5,554 nt of DNA from the NCBI GenBank assembly GCA_007122505.1, contig SKTQ01000056.1:1-5554 (forward strand), written 5' to 3'. Within the stretch, counting starts at the first letter, position 1; each line of letters begins with the position of its first letter. The notes below the pieces were generated by a model, which was not told the DNA's origin, did not search any database, and worked only from the letters and a program-made list of their open reading frames with translations. The stretch comes from Bacteroidales bacterium. GTDB lineage: Bacteria; Bacteroidota; Bacteroidia; Bacteroidales; UBA7960. Below, in pieces: positions 1 through 5,554 of this stretch. Both the position numbers and the translations under genes were made by a program.

Positions 1-24
1 ATAGCAACTGGAAGTTCCATGTTG
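1..24 (-). repeat. Possible truncated third copy of the dispersed repeat
   Basis: TGGAAGTTCCA at 9-19 matches, on the opposite strand, TGGAACTTCCA within copy B exactly over 11 bases, and CAACTGG before it resembles the adjoining CAGCTTGG of copy B read on that strand. Only a short match is available because the window begins here, and the core is itself nearly palindromic, so chance is quite possible. It lies just after the stop codon of the serine hydrolase. Confidence 0.25.
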
Positions 25-31
25 CATGCAT

Positions 32-1972
32 TCAAAAACCAACCAGGTTATAAAACTGCAGTAACCATAAAAGTGCAACCGCCCATAAAGTGTATAATCC
101 CTGGACAATAAATGAGGGCAAGGGGCGGAAGCCGGCACGCCTGGCACGCCAGATCATCATAACCAAAAGTGCAACTGACAGAATGCCCGCGATCCATAAT
201 CCCAACCTGATAAACAGATCGAACATCGGGTTGGGCTCAAAAAAAGATTGTGGCAGCTGATGTACTGGGTGTGGTTCCGCCGATGCCATAAAAAGTATTA
301 GCGAAAGCAGAAATGCCGCTGCGTGGAAGCCCATTACCCGGTTAATGATGACGGTTTCGGAAGAAAAGGCCGGCACACTGCGACGCACTTTCTTCACCAC
401 GAGCCTTATAATCAGAAAAAGCAGCACAGTAAAAGCTAAAAACAATGATGGGACAAAGATCAGGGCGGCAAAAGTGGGTGTTTCGTACCAACGGGTTTTT
501 ATAAACGTCATAGGGCCATCAACAATAAGCATGGGCCGGCCGTTGGGTGCTTTGCCCACAACGAGGTAGTCTAACGGCCCGAAAGGATAGCTGCTTTTTT
601 CCGAAACCCGCCTGAAAACTCCGGGAACTACCTGCTCAAAAATATAGTCTTCATCATAAAGAGAGAATTCGATTATATTTTCAGAGGTGGCGCGAAGTTG
701 CAAACTACCCATAACCAGGTTAAGCATTTTGTCGTAGCTTGTCCTCATCATCCGGCTTTGCTGGTAAAAGCCTTCCAGTTGTTCTGTTTCTTTAACCAGA
801 AGGGGTTCATAATCTTTTTCATGAACAACTTTTTGTGGGAAAAATGTATCCATGAACTTGTTCATAATACGTGCATGACCGGTATAGCTTCCTCCGCTGT
901 AGGCAAAAAACAGGCCCAGCCCTGATTCGGGAAGCAGGTAAAAACCGGAATCAAACACAGTGGAACTCCCTCCGTGCCAAATGATGTGCTGCCCGTTTTT
1001 ATTCCATTCCAGGAAACCGTGAGCCATCCCTGCCGTGAGGGGGTGATAGCTGAAACTGTTTGTGTGCATGATTTGCAGGGTGGAAGCATCCATGAAACGG
1101 CCGTGCTCATTTTCGCCGCCGTTCAGGTGTGCATGCAGGAACAGTACCATGTCGCGGGCAGTAGTGCTGATTCCGCCGGCCGGTGCAGCCATGTGTTCAA
1201 AATGTCCTTCCATAAATCTGCCATCAACCCAGCGGTAAGCCGTTACGAAGTTTTTCTTTAAATCCTCAGGCAGTGGCTGGCGGAAGCTGCTGGAACTCAT
1301 TCCCAGCGGCTCAAAAATATATTGCTCAACATAATCTTCAAAGGATAACCCCGTAACACACTCCACAATATATCCGGTAAGTGATGTCCCCCAGTTGGAG
1401 TAGGCCATTACCTCACCGGGCGGAAAGATACGCGCCGGAACGATATCAAGAAGTTGTTCCCTCAATGCAGGCTGCGGACTAAAACTGAACAAATTCTGCA
1501 GCACATCCTCGAATCCTGCGGTATGATTCAGGAGGTGCCGCAGGGTTATTGGTGCTTCATCACCCTTGTAAAGTATCCGGTGATTAAAGTCAACATCCAG
1601 GTAGGTGTTAATATCTGCATCCAAATCAACCAGGCCTTTTTCGTACAGTTGCATGACGGCTGTCCATGCAAAAATCTTTGACACCGATCCGGTGCGGAAA
1701 AGGTGTTTCTCCGGGTCTGTTGGCTCCCCGTTGTGCAAACTGCTTTTGCCGTATCCTTTCATAAAGGTCTCGCCGTTTGCTGTAACAATGGCCATTACAG
1801 CATTGGGGATATGGTTTTCATTCACGTAAGTCTCCATTTGCTCATGAATAAAACGACCCATTTCGGCTAATTCCGCATGACTCGACTGATTATAACTGTT
1901 TGCATCAACAGTCCGGGTATTGGAAAATAATGCCAGGCCCAACAGGGTCAGAAAGATAAAAAGGCGGTTCAT
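32..1972 (-). CDS. Exported serine hydrolase (class C beta-lactamase/PBP fold) with C-terminal membrane helices
   Basis: The 646-residue protein belongs to the serine beta-lactamase-like superfamily (class C/AmpC-like esterases, peptidases and PBP4*-type proteins). Residues 1 to about 20 are a signal peptide (MNR, then a hydrophobic run) with no lipobox Cys. The catalytic domain spans roughly residues 35-375: SVSK at 96-99 (nucleophile S96, general base K99), YSN at 191-193, and WHGG at 332-335, the HxG equivalent of the KTG motif. Residues 385-495 form a beta-rich linker. Four hydrophobic segments follow at about 500-523, 545-564, 584-608 and 619-640, so the enzyme domain should lie outside the cytoplasm, tethered to the inner membrane. 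True antibiotic hydrolysis is not implied, because this family is mostly peptidases and esterases of unknown substrate. The gene is monocistronic here and divergent from the hip operon. The family call is firm; the substrate is unknown. Confidence 0.92.
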   Translation of the reverse strand: MNRLFIFLTLLGLALFSNTRTVDANSYNQSSHAELAEMGRFIHEQMETYVNENHIPNAVMAIVTANGETFMKGYGKSSLHNGEPTDPEKHLFRTGSVSKIFAWTAVMQLYEKGLVDLDADINTYLDVDFNHRILYKGDEAPITLRHLLNHTAGFEDVLQNLFSFSPQPALREQLLDIVPARIFPPGEVMAYSNWGTSLTGYIVECVTGLSFEDYVEQYIFEPLGMSSSSFRQPLPEDLKKNFVTAYRWVDGRFMEGHFEHMAAPAGGISTTARDMVLFLHAHLNGGENEHGRFMDASTLQIMHTNSFSYHPLTAGMAHGFLEWNKNGQHIIWHGGSSTVFDSGFYLLPESGLGLFFAYSGGSYTGHARIMNKFMDTFFPQKVVHEKDYEPLLVKETEQLEGFYQQSRMMRTSYDKMLNLVMGSLQLRATSENIIEFSLYDEDYIFEQVVPGVFRRVSEKSSYPFGPLDYLVVGKAPNGRPMLIVDGPMTFIKTRWYETPTFAALIFVPSLFLAFTVLLFLIIRLVVKKVRRSVPAFSSETVIINRVMGFHAAAFLLSLILFMASAEPHPVHQLPQSFFEPNPMFDLFIRLGLWIAGILSVALLVMMIWRARRAGFRPLPSFIVQGLYTLWAVALLWLLQFYNLVGF

Positions 1973-2048
1973 GTTCTTAGGGATTTTGTTTAATAAAAAC
2001 TATTGAGGGCTTCTGAAATGATCTGTTTTTGATATAGTAAAGGCGAAG

Positions 2049-2082
2049 CAAAAATACTAACAAAGCGTTATAAAAATCACAA
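2049..2082 (-). promoter_or_regulatory. Probable Bacteroidota-type promoter of the serine hydrolase gene
   Basis: Read on the minus strand, TATTTTTG (2056 down to 2049) fits the -7 consensus TAnnTTTG. A TTG (2082 down to 2080) lies 23 bp upstream, at the long end of the tolerated spacing for the -33 element. Transcription would start near 2042, giving a leader of about 70 nt before the ATG at 1972. The -7 match is exact but such short motifs occur by chance in AT-rich DNA. Confidence 0.5.
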
Positions 2083-2120
2083 CCGGATTGAATTATTTCT
2101 GAAGGGTTATCTTTAACCAT

Positions 2121-2192
2121 GAAGCTGGAATTTGCGATCGTAAGCTTCCATTTTCTCAGGCGGTGGAGCTTTCCGCTTGCGTTTACAACCGG
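2121..2192 (+). repeat. Dispersed imperfect repeat, copy A (left of hip operon)
   Basis: This stretch aligns in direct orientation with 3918-3980, at roughly three quarters identity by eye. It starts at GAAGCTG and ends at AACCGG in both copies. The best-kept block is AAGCT-CCATT, then TC-GGC-GTGGA-CTT. Copy A carries about 7 extra bases near its right end and one or two single-base indels. Within it, AAGCTTCCA (2142-2150) can pair with TGGAGCTT (2164-2171) through one bulge, giving a small hairpin with a 13-nt loop. It has no coding potential. It may be a REP-like intergenic element; I do not recognise a named family. Confidence 0.6.
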
Positions 2193-2253
2193 AAGCTACC
2201 ATATCTAATCCACAACGATATTTCGCACATAAGTGCTTTATAACACACCTTTG

Positions 2254-2284
2254 TTTGTTTTTTGCAAAACAATGCATATATTTG
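2254..2284 (+). promoter_or_regulatory. Bacteroidota-type promoter of the hipBST operon
   Basis: The -33 element TTTG (2254-2257) is followed by a 19-bp spacer and the -7 element TATATTTG (2277-2284), an exact match to TAnnTTTG with ideal spacing. Transcription should start around 2289-2292, leaving a leader of only about 12-15 nt before the ATG at 2304. This placement also excludes the upstream in-frame TTG at 2262 as the start of the HTH gene, since it would lie inside the promoter. Confidence 0.8.
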
Positions 2285-2287
2285 CAT
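2263..2287. promoter_or_regulatory. Candidate HipB operator overlapping the -7 box
   Basis: Two overlapping inverted repeats cover the promoter core: TGCAAA (2263-2268) with TTTGCA (2281-2286), 12 bp apart, and ATGCA (2272-2276) with TGCAT (2283-2287), 6 bp apart. A dimeric HTH repressor bound here would block RNA polymerase, as expected for the autorepressing HipB of HipA-type toxin-antitoxin loci. The assignment is by position and symmetry. The site does not match the TATCC-N8-GGATA operator of E. coli K-12 HipB. Confidence 0.5.
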
Positions 2288-2303
2288 CAAAAAGAGCCGA
2301 TTA

Positions 2304-2522
2304 ATGCACTTCGATGAGTTGGTAAAAACAATTAAAGAACGCAGGGATACATTGCAGGTAACCCAGGAAACACTGGCGCAACTTTCTGGTGTTGGACTGC
2401 GCACATTAAAACAATTTGAAAGCGGCAGAGGCAATCCCACACTGCAAACAATGCAAAAGATAGCAGATGTGCTGGGTCTCGAAGTTAGTTTAAAACTGAA
2501 AAGTATGCCGGGTAACAAATGA
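2304..2522 (+). CDS. hipB: HipB-like HTH antitoxin/repressor
   Basis: The 72-residue Cro/C1-type (XRE) DNA-binding protein is nearly all HTH domain. Residues 5-15 form helix 1 (LVKTIKERRD), 19-28 the first HTH helix (VTQETLAQLS), and 31-42 the recognition helix (GLRTLKQFESGR). The family pattern NPTLQTMQKIADVLGLEV (44-61) and a short basic tail follow. In HipBA and HipBST loci this protein dimerises, represses the operon and contributes to holding the kinase complex. The ATG at 2304 is preferred over an in-frame TTG at 2262 because the latter lies within the promoter. The stop codon overlaps the next start as ATGA, which suggests translational coupling. The HipB role is inferred from the two downstream hip genes; the sequence alone says only XRE family. 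Confidence 0.9.
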   Translation: MHFDELVKTIKERRDTLQVTQETLAQLSGVGLRTLKQFESGRGNPTLQTMQKIADVLGLEVSLKLKSMPGNK

Positions 2523-2845
2523 GAAAGGCAAGAATACTTTACAAGGACGAGGTTGCCGGCATGTTAACGCAACATGACGATGGCACATTTACTTTCAAAT
2601 ACAACGACAACTGGTTGGACAATCCGGGTAAGCCGGCCATCAGTCTTACGCTGCCTAAATCTGAGAAAGAATTTCATTCCAATCATTTGTTTCCATTCTT
2701 TTATAACATGCTTCCGGAAGGGTCGAACAAATTTGTGGCTTGCAAACTGAACAGAATAGATCCGGCGGATTACTTCGGTTTGCTGATGAATACCTCAAAA
2801 TATGATAGCATTGGCGCTGTGACTGTGCAAAAGATGGACAATTGA
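2519..2845 (+). CDS. hipS: HipS-like antitoxin (stand-alone HipA N-terminal subdomain)
   Basis: The 108-residue protein corresponds to the N-terminal subdomain of HipA (Couple_hipA family) and nothing more. Visible family blocks are AISLTLPKS (40-48), LFPFFYNMLPEGSNK (57-71) and DYFGLLMNTSKYDSIGAVTV (84-103). In E. coli O127 the equivalent protein, HipS, is the antitoxin of the separate kinase HipT. The 108 residues here plus the 332 of the next protein add up to 440, the length of single-chain E. coli HipA, so the pair is HipA cut at a domain boundary rather than a damaged gene. The start overlaps the hipB stop (ATGA). The only Trp is W32, and the residue after LPEG is Ser, where many HipA N-domains have Trp; this may change how it inhibits the kinase. 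The domain call is firm and the antitoxin role inferred. Confidence 0.88.
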   Translation: MRKARILYKDEVAGMLTQHDDGTFTFKYNDNWLDNPGKPAISLTLPKSEKEFHSNHLFPFFYNMLPEGSNKFVACKLNRIDPADYFGLLMNTSKYDSIGAVTVQKMDN

Positions 2846-2895
2846 TCATTGGCTGTTTTAGGAAAGAGTACGCCCATAATGAAAGAGCTATACGG

Positions 2896-3894
2896 ATGTC
2901 AAAAAAGCATTCTCTATTGTCGATAGAAGTTTGTCCGGGCACGTTGGCCGATGGTTTTACGACCTATAGCAGGACTTGCTTAAAAAAAGTCTTCCAGGGT
3001 AAGGCCGTGCATCACGTGTTGCCTTATGACTCCCCGTCATCCAACCCGGAAGCAGGAATGCTTTTTGAAAGAAGCAAAAAACATATTTCGATCTCCGGTG
3101 TACAGGAGAAGTTCTCTGTGTTGCTTGAAAAGAATAAGTTAAGACTTGCAAACGAAGGTGAGCGGGGAACATATATTTTAAAACCCATTCCCGGGTTTGG
3201 CAAGAATCCTGAACAAATGCCTGCAAACGAACATCTTACAATGCAAATTGCACGCCAGGCATATGGAATAGAAACGGCTGAAAATGCGATCATTTTTTTT
3301 AGAGACGGTAGTCCTGCATACATAACAAAGCGATTTGACGTAAAAGATGATGGCACAAAACGCGCACAGGATGACTTTGCCTCCCTGGCCGGCAGGACAC
3401 CGCAAACGCATGGAGAACATTTTAAATATGCTGGAAACTACCTGGATATCTTCAATATAATAAAGATGTATTTGCCTTCATACAAAACGGAAGCGCCAAA
3501 GCTGCTAAAAATCCTTGTTTTCAACTATTTATTCTCCAATGGTGATGCCCATTTAAAAAATTTTTCGATCCTGGAAACCCCACTGGGCGACTACCGGCTG
3601 AGTCCTGCATACGACCTGTTAAACAGCCGGATGCATATAGATGATAAGGATTTTGCAATGGAGGACGGGCTATTGCCCAGAAGTTTAGCCCGGGGCAAGG
3701 TCAGCATACAGTTTTCAAAGCTTGCAGACAATGCAGGCATCGGTGTGCAGGTTTTTAACAATATGATGTCTGTGATGTTGTCTAAATCCGATATTGTTGA
3801 AAAGATGATATCGGCATCATTTCTTAACGAATCTGCGAAACGATATTACTGGCAATCATATAATGGAAGGTTGAAGAAGCTGCTAAAACGCTGA
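2896..3894 (+). CDS. hipT: HipT-like serine/threonine kinase toxin (HipA C-terminal domain)
   Basis: The 332-residue protein is close in length to E. coli HipT (about 335). After a Bacteroidota-type N-terminal segment with CPGTL (13-17) and TYSRTCLKKVF (23-33), the kinase shows SISGVQEK (65-72), the Gly-rich loop whose serines are autophosphorylation sites in HipT. Next come YILKP with ATP-binding K96, PANEHL (109-114), YITKRFD (142-148), the catalytic loop NGDAHLKN (215-222, D217 and N222), and PAYD with metal-binding D240. All key residues are present, so it should be active. HipA phosphorylates glutamyl-tRNA synthetase and O127 HipT tryptophanyl-tRNA synthetase; the target here cannot be read from sequence. 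The ATG at 2896 is chosen because homology begins just after it and GAAAGAG lies 8 nt upstream. A TTG at 2842, overlapping the hipS stop, would add 18 unconserved-looking residues. Confidence 0.9.
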   Translation: MSKKHSLLSIEVCPGTLADGFTTYSRTCLKKVFQGKAVHHVLPYDSPSSNPEAGMLFERSKKHISISGVQEKFSVLLEKNKLRLANEGERGTYILKPIPGFGKNPEQMPANEHLTMQIARQAYGIETAENAIIFFRDGSPAYITKRFDVKDDGTKRAQDDFASLAGRTPQTHGEHFKYAGNYLDIFNIIKMYLPSYKTEAPKLLKILVFNYLFSNGDAHLKNFSILETPLGDYRLSPAYDLLNSRMHIDDKDFAMEDGLLPRSLARGKVSIQFSKLADNAGIGVQVFNNMMSVMLSKSDIVEKMISASFLNESAKRYYWQSYNGRLKKLLKR

Positions 3895-3917
3895 ATGGTT
3901 GATTCAAATAACGGACG

Positions 3918-3980
3918 GAAGCTGATAGTTGCTTTGCAAGCTCCCATTCCTCCGGCCGTGGAACTTCCAAGCTGAACCGG
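3918..3980 (+). repeat. Dispersed imperfect repeat, copy B (right of hip operon)
   Basis: This is the direct-orientation partner of 2121-2192, from GAAGCTG (3918-3924) to AACCGG (3975-3980), starting 23 bp after the hipT stop. It contains a short palindrome GCTTTGCAAGC (3931-3941) and the sequence TGGAACTTCCA (3959-3969), which recurs with one mismatch at 9-19. The copies are too diverged for a recent duplication. They look like members of an intergenic repeat family and not like the ends of a fresh insertion. Confidence 0.6.
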
Positions 3981-4120
3981 CAAATTCTCTCCGCAGTTCA
4001 CTGAGACAGACAGTCAAGAAAAAGATGTTACAAACAATGCAAAGCGACAAACAAGGTATTGAACATGGATTTTTCCCGAATATTAATAAAAATAATTAAA
4101 CAATACTTGCTGAACATGCG

Positions 4121-4146
4121 TTGTTAATTAGTTTTTTATATATTTG
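4121..4146 (+). promoter_or_regulatory. Probable promoter of the OmpA/TPR lipoprotein gene
   Basis: TATATTTG (4139-4146) is an exact TAnnTTTG -7 element and is identical to that of the hip operon. The -33 element is poor: the nearest TTG (4121-4123) is only 15 bp away, shorter than usual. The upstream DNA is very AT-rich. Transcription would start near 4152, giving a leader of about 53 nt. Confidence 0.6.
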
Positions 4147-4204
4147 TGCAATCTTAATAAAATGAAAAAAACCAAGTCAGATTAACCAATACAAAACTAG
4201 CCTT

Positions 4205-5554
4205 ATGAAAAACATGAACTTTAGATTATTGGCTGTAATGCTCATTACAGCGGGGTTGTTTGCCAGCTGTGGTATCAACAGAATGGTAAGGAACTACGAT
4301 GAGGGTATTCGTTATACCCCTGAAAAGAATCCTCTTGAAAATCATGGTGGCCAGGTAGAAGCAAATACCTCAGGTGCTGTGAGTGAAGGGTATTTTTTCC
4401 GCAGGGCTGTGGTAGAACTCACTCCCGTGCTGATCCATGCCGGTGGAGAAAAAGAACTGGAAACCGTTACACTTCGTGGCAGCAGAACAACGACTGAAGG
4501 TTTAATGGTACCGCGCGACAGACGTGTAAACTTTAACCTGAATAATAAATTCGATTACGAGCCTGACATGCTCGCTTCCGAATTATTTGTTCGGGCACGC
4601 ATTTACCGTGAAGGACGTGAAGGAAGAGCACGCATATTACCCGAGAGAAAAGTTGCAGACGGTGTGATTGTAACTTCACAAAGGATAAAAAACGAATACA
4701 TGGTCTCCATTGCACCCCACGAATACGAAGAGGAGGTGATTATATCCAAAACGGCCAATATCTATTTTGCTTACATGAGGCATAACCTGAACTGGAGGCT
4801 TGATCTGAACCGTGACGAAAAAGCACGGGAAGCAATCAGCGACTTAACCGAATTCATCCAAAGGGGTTGGGAACTCAAAGCGGTGGATGTAAATGCATGG
4901 GCTTCACCTGAAGGTGAAATCGCATTTAATATGGAATTGTCTGAAAACCGCGCTGAGACAGGAGAAGGATATGTTAAAGGGCTTTTCCGCGACAAGGAAG
5001 TCGAATTGCCTGATCTTCGTGTAGTTGCAAAGGGAGAAGACTTTGACGGATTCATGACAAAGCTGCAAGCCTCTGACCTGCCTGATAAGCAGGCAATTGC
5101 CAATGTGATTAATTCGCAACTGGCCCCTGCTGAAAGAGAAAGAAGGATCAAAGACATGACTCTCATCTATGCAGAAATTGAAAAAATTCTTGAACCCCTG
5201 CGTCGTGCAGAAATAACCGTACATGCATTTGAGCCTAAGCTTACCCATGAAGAGATTTCGCATTTCGCCCTCAACGATCCGGCTGAACTGGATGAAAAGG
5301 AACTGCTGTTTGCTGCTACACTTACCGAAGACAAGCAAGAAAAATTAACCATCTATCGTTCAGCAATGGAGCTATTCTCCGGGAGCTACAAGGGATATAA
5401 CAACGCAGCAGCTATTCTGCTTGAGCTGGGTGAAGTTGATGAGGCAGCCGGCCTTTTGGAAAGTGCCAATCAGCTGGCTCCCGGAAACGGACATGTTCAA
5501 AACAACCTGGGCATTGTAGCTGCATGGCAGTTAGATGATCAGGAAGCCATGTCG
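4205..5554 (+). CDS. Lipoprotein with OmpA-like domain and TPR repeats (3' end outside window)
   Basis: The first 450 codons are present and no stop is reached. Residues 1-21 are a lipoprotein signal peptide ending LFASC, with C22 as the lipidated Cys. The following residues GINR lack the acidic surface-export signal of Bacteroidota, so periplasmic-side anchoring is more likely. Residues 60-210 form a probable beta-rich domain I do not recognise. An OmpA-like domain (about 210-290) shows WASPEGE (232-238) and NMELSENRA (242-250). R249 matches the peptidoglycan-binding Arg of OmpA, but the partner Asp position, 15 residues before, is S234. Residues 395-428 form a TPR (Y-NNAA-L-LG-EA-LE-A-LAP-N) and a second begins at about 431. 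The role is probably as an envelope scaffold. The ATG at 4205 gives a complete signal peptide; ATG codon 4 would shorten its n-region. There is no Shine-Dalgarno sequence. Confidence 0.85.
   Translation, partial: MKNMNFRLLAVMLITAGLFASCGINRMVRNYDEGIRYTPEKNPLENHGGQVEANTSGAVSEGYFFRRAVVELTPVLIHAGGEKELETVTLRGSRTTTEGLMVPRDRRVNFNLNNKFDYEPDMLASELFVRARIYREGREGRARILPERKVADGVIVTSQRIKNEYMVSIAPHEYEEEVIISKTANIYFAYMRHNLNWRLDLNRDEKAREAISDLTEFIQRGWELKAVDVNAWASPEGEIAFNMELSENRAETGEGYVKGLFRDKEVELPDLRVVAKGEDFDGFMTKLQASDLPDKQAIANVINSQLAPAERERRIKDMTLIYAEIEKILEPLRRAEITVHAFEPKLTHEEISHFALNDPAELDEKELLFAATLTEDKQEKLTIYRSAMELFSGSYKGYNNAAAILLELGEVDEAAGLLESANQLAPGNGHVQNNLGIVAAWQLDDQEAMS

Larger units (their letters stand above)
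1973..2303. other. Divergent intergenic region between serine hydrolase and hip operon
   Basis: This 331-bp gap separates two divergently transcribed units. It holds, in order, the leader and probable promoter of the minus-strand gene (to 2082), an imperfect repeat copy (2121-2192), and the hip promoter with its overlapping inverted repeats (2254-2287). No convincing small gene or structured RNA is seen. The repeat sits between the two promoters and overlaps neither. Confidence 0.7.
3895..4204. other. Intergenic region between hip operon and lipoprotein gene
   Basis: This 310-bp gap holds a repeat copy (3918-3980) soon after the hipT stop, an AT-rich stretch (about 4060-4145) ending in a clear -7 promoter element, and a leader of about 50 nt. 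I see no strong rho-independent terminator after hipT: no GC-rich stem followed by a T tract. No small gene beyond a 7-codon leader frame is supported. Confidence 0.65.

Noticed and set aside
345..1829. Plus-strand open frames opposite the serine hydrolase
   Set aside because: They are antisense to a gene with all catalytic motifs in order and have no recognisable motifs or start signals.
2262..2303. In-frame TTG extension of the HTH protein by 14 residues
   Set aside because: The extension lies within the promoter spacer and -7 box and would be upstream of the transcription start. XRE homology begins after the ATG at 2304.
2183..2518. Minus-strand 111-codon frame across the hipB gene and promoter
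   Set aside because: It is antisense to the HTH gene and its promoter, and its translation resembles no protein family.
2519..3894. hipS and hipT as one hipA gene broken by a frameshift
   Set aside because: The first protein ends at the natural border of the HipA N-subdomain, starts with an ATGA overlap to hipB, and the second has its own ATG and a complete N-terminal segment. The arrangement matches known HipBST loci.
3892..3906. Inverted repeat TGAAT-N5-ATTCA at the hipT stop as a terminator
   Set aside because: The 5-bp AT-rich stem has no following T tract and overlaps the stop codon, so it is too weak to call.
4771..5338. Long minus-strand open frames opposite the lipoprotein gene
   Set aside because: They lie wholly antisense to a gene with a signal peptide and recognisable domains. 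Their translations are Ser/Cys/Phe-rich with no domain pattern, typical of antisense frames.

Overview
The window looks like chromosomal DNA of a Bacteroidota bacterium. The evidence is three upstream regions with the phylum-specific -7 element TAnnTTTG, start codons mostly without a convincing Shine-Dalgarno sequence, a Bacteroidota-style lipoprotein signal peptide, and an OmpA-like domain of the ASPEG type that I associate with this phylum. I cannot name the genus. There are four complete genes, one gene cut by the right edge, and no tRNA, rRNA, CRISPR array or recognisable transposase.

Layout. Positions 32-1972 (minus strand) encode an exported serine hydrolase of the class C beta-lactamase/penicillin-binding fold with a membrane-embedded C-terminus. 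A 331-bp intergenic region (1973-2303) holds a likely promoter for that gene, one copy of a dispersed repeat, and a very good promoter for the next operon with an inverted repeat over its -7 box. Positions 2304-3894 (plus strand) form a compact three-gene operon: a small HTH repressor, a 108-residue protein matching only the HipA N-terminal subdomain, and a 332-residue HipA-type kinase. This is the architecture and gene order of the tripartite HipBST toxin-antitoxin system of E. coli O127, in which HipT is the toxin kinase, HipS (the split-off N-subdomain) is the antitoxin and HipB binds DNA. A 310-bp intergenic region (3895-4204) holds a second copy of the repeat and a promoter for the last gene. 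From 4205 to the right edge runs a lipoprotein with an unassigned N-terminal region, an OmpA-like domain and TPR repeats.

How the genes work together. Only the three hip genes are evidently one functional unit: hipB and hipS overlap by ATGA, hipT follows within about 50 nt, and one autoregulated promoter probably serves all three. The outer genes are separate transcription units with envelope roles. The main points of interest are the HipBST module, which keeps the SIS motif in the kinase but seems to lack the active-site-blocking Trp in HipS, and the imperfect direct repeats of about 65-70 bp on either side of it, with a possible third fragment at the left edge.
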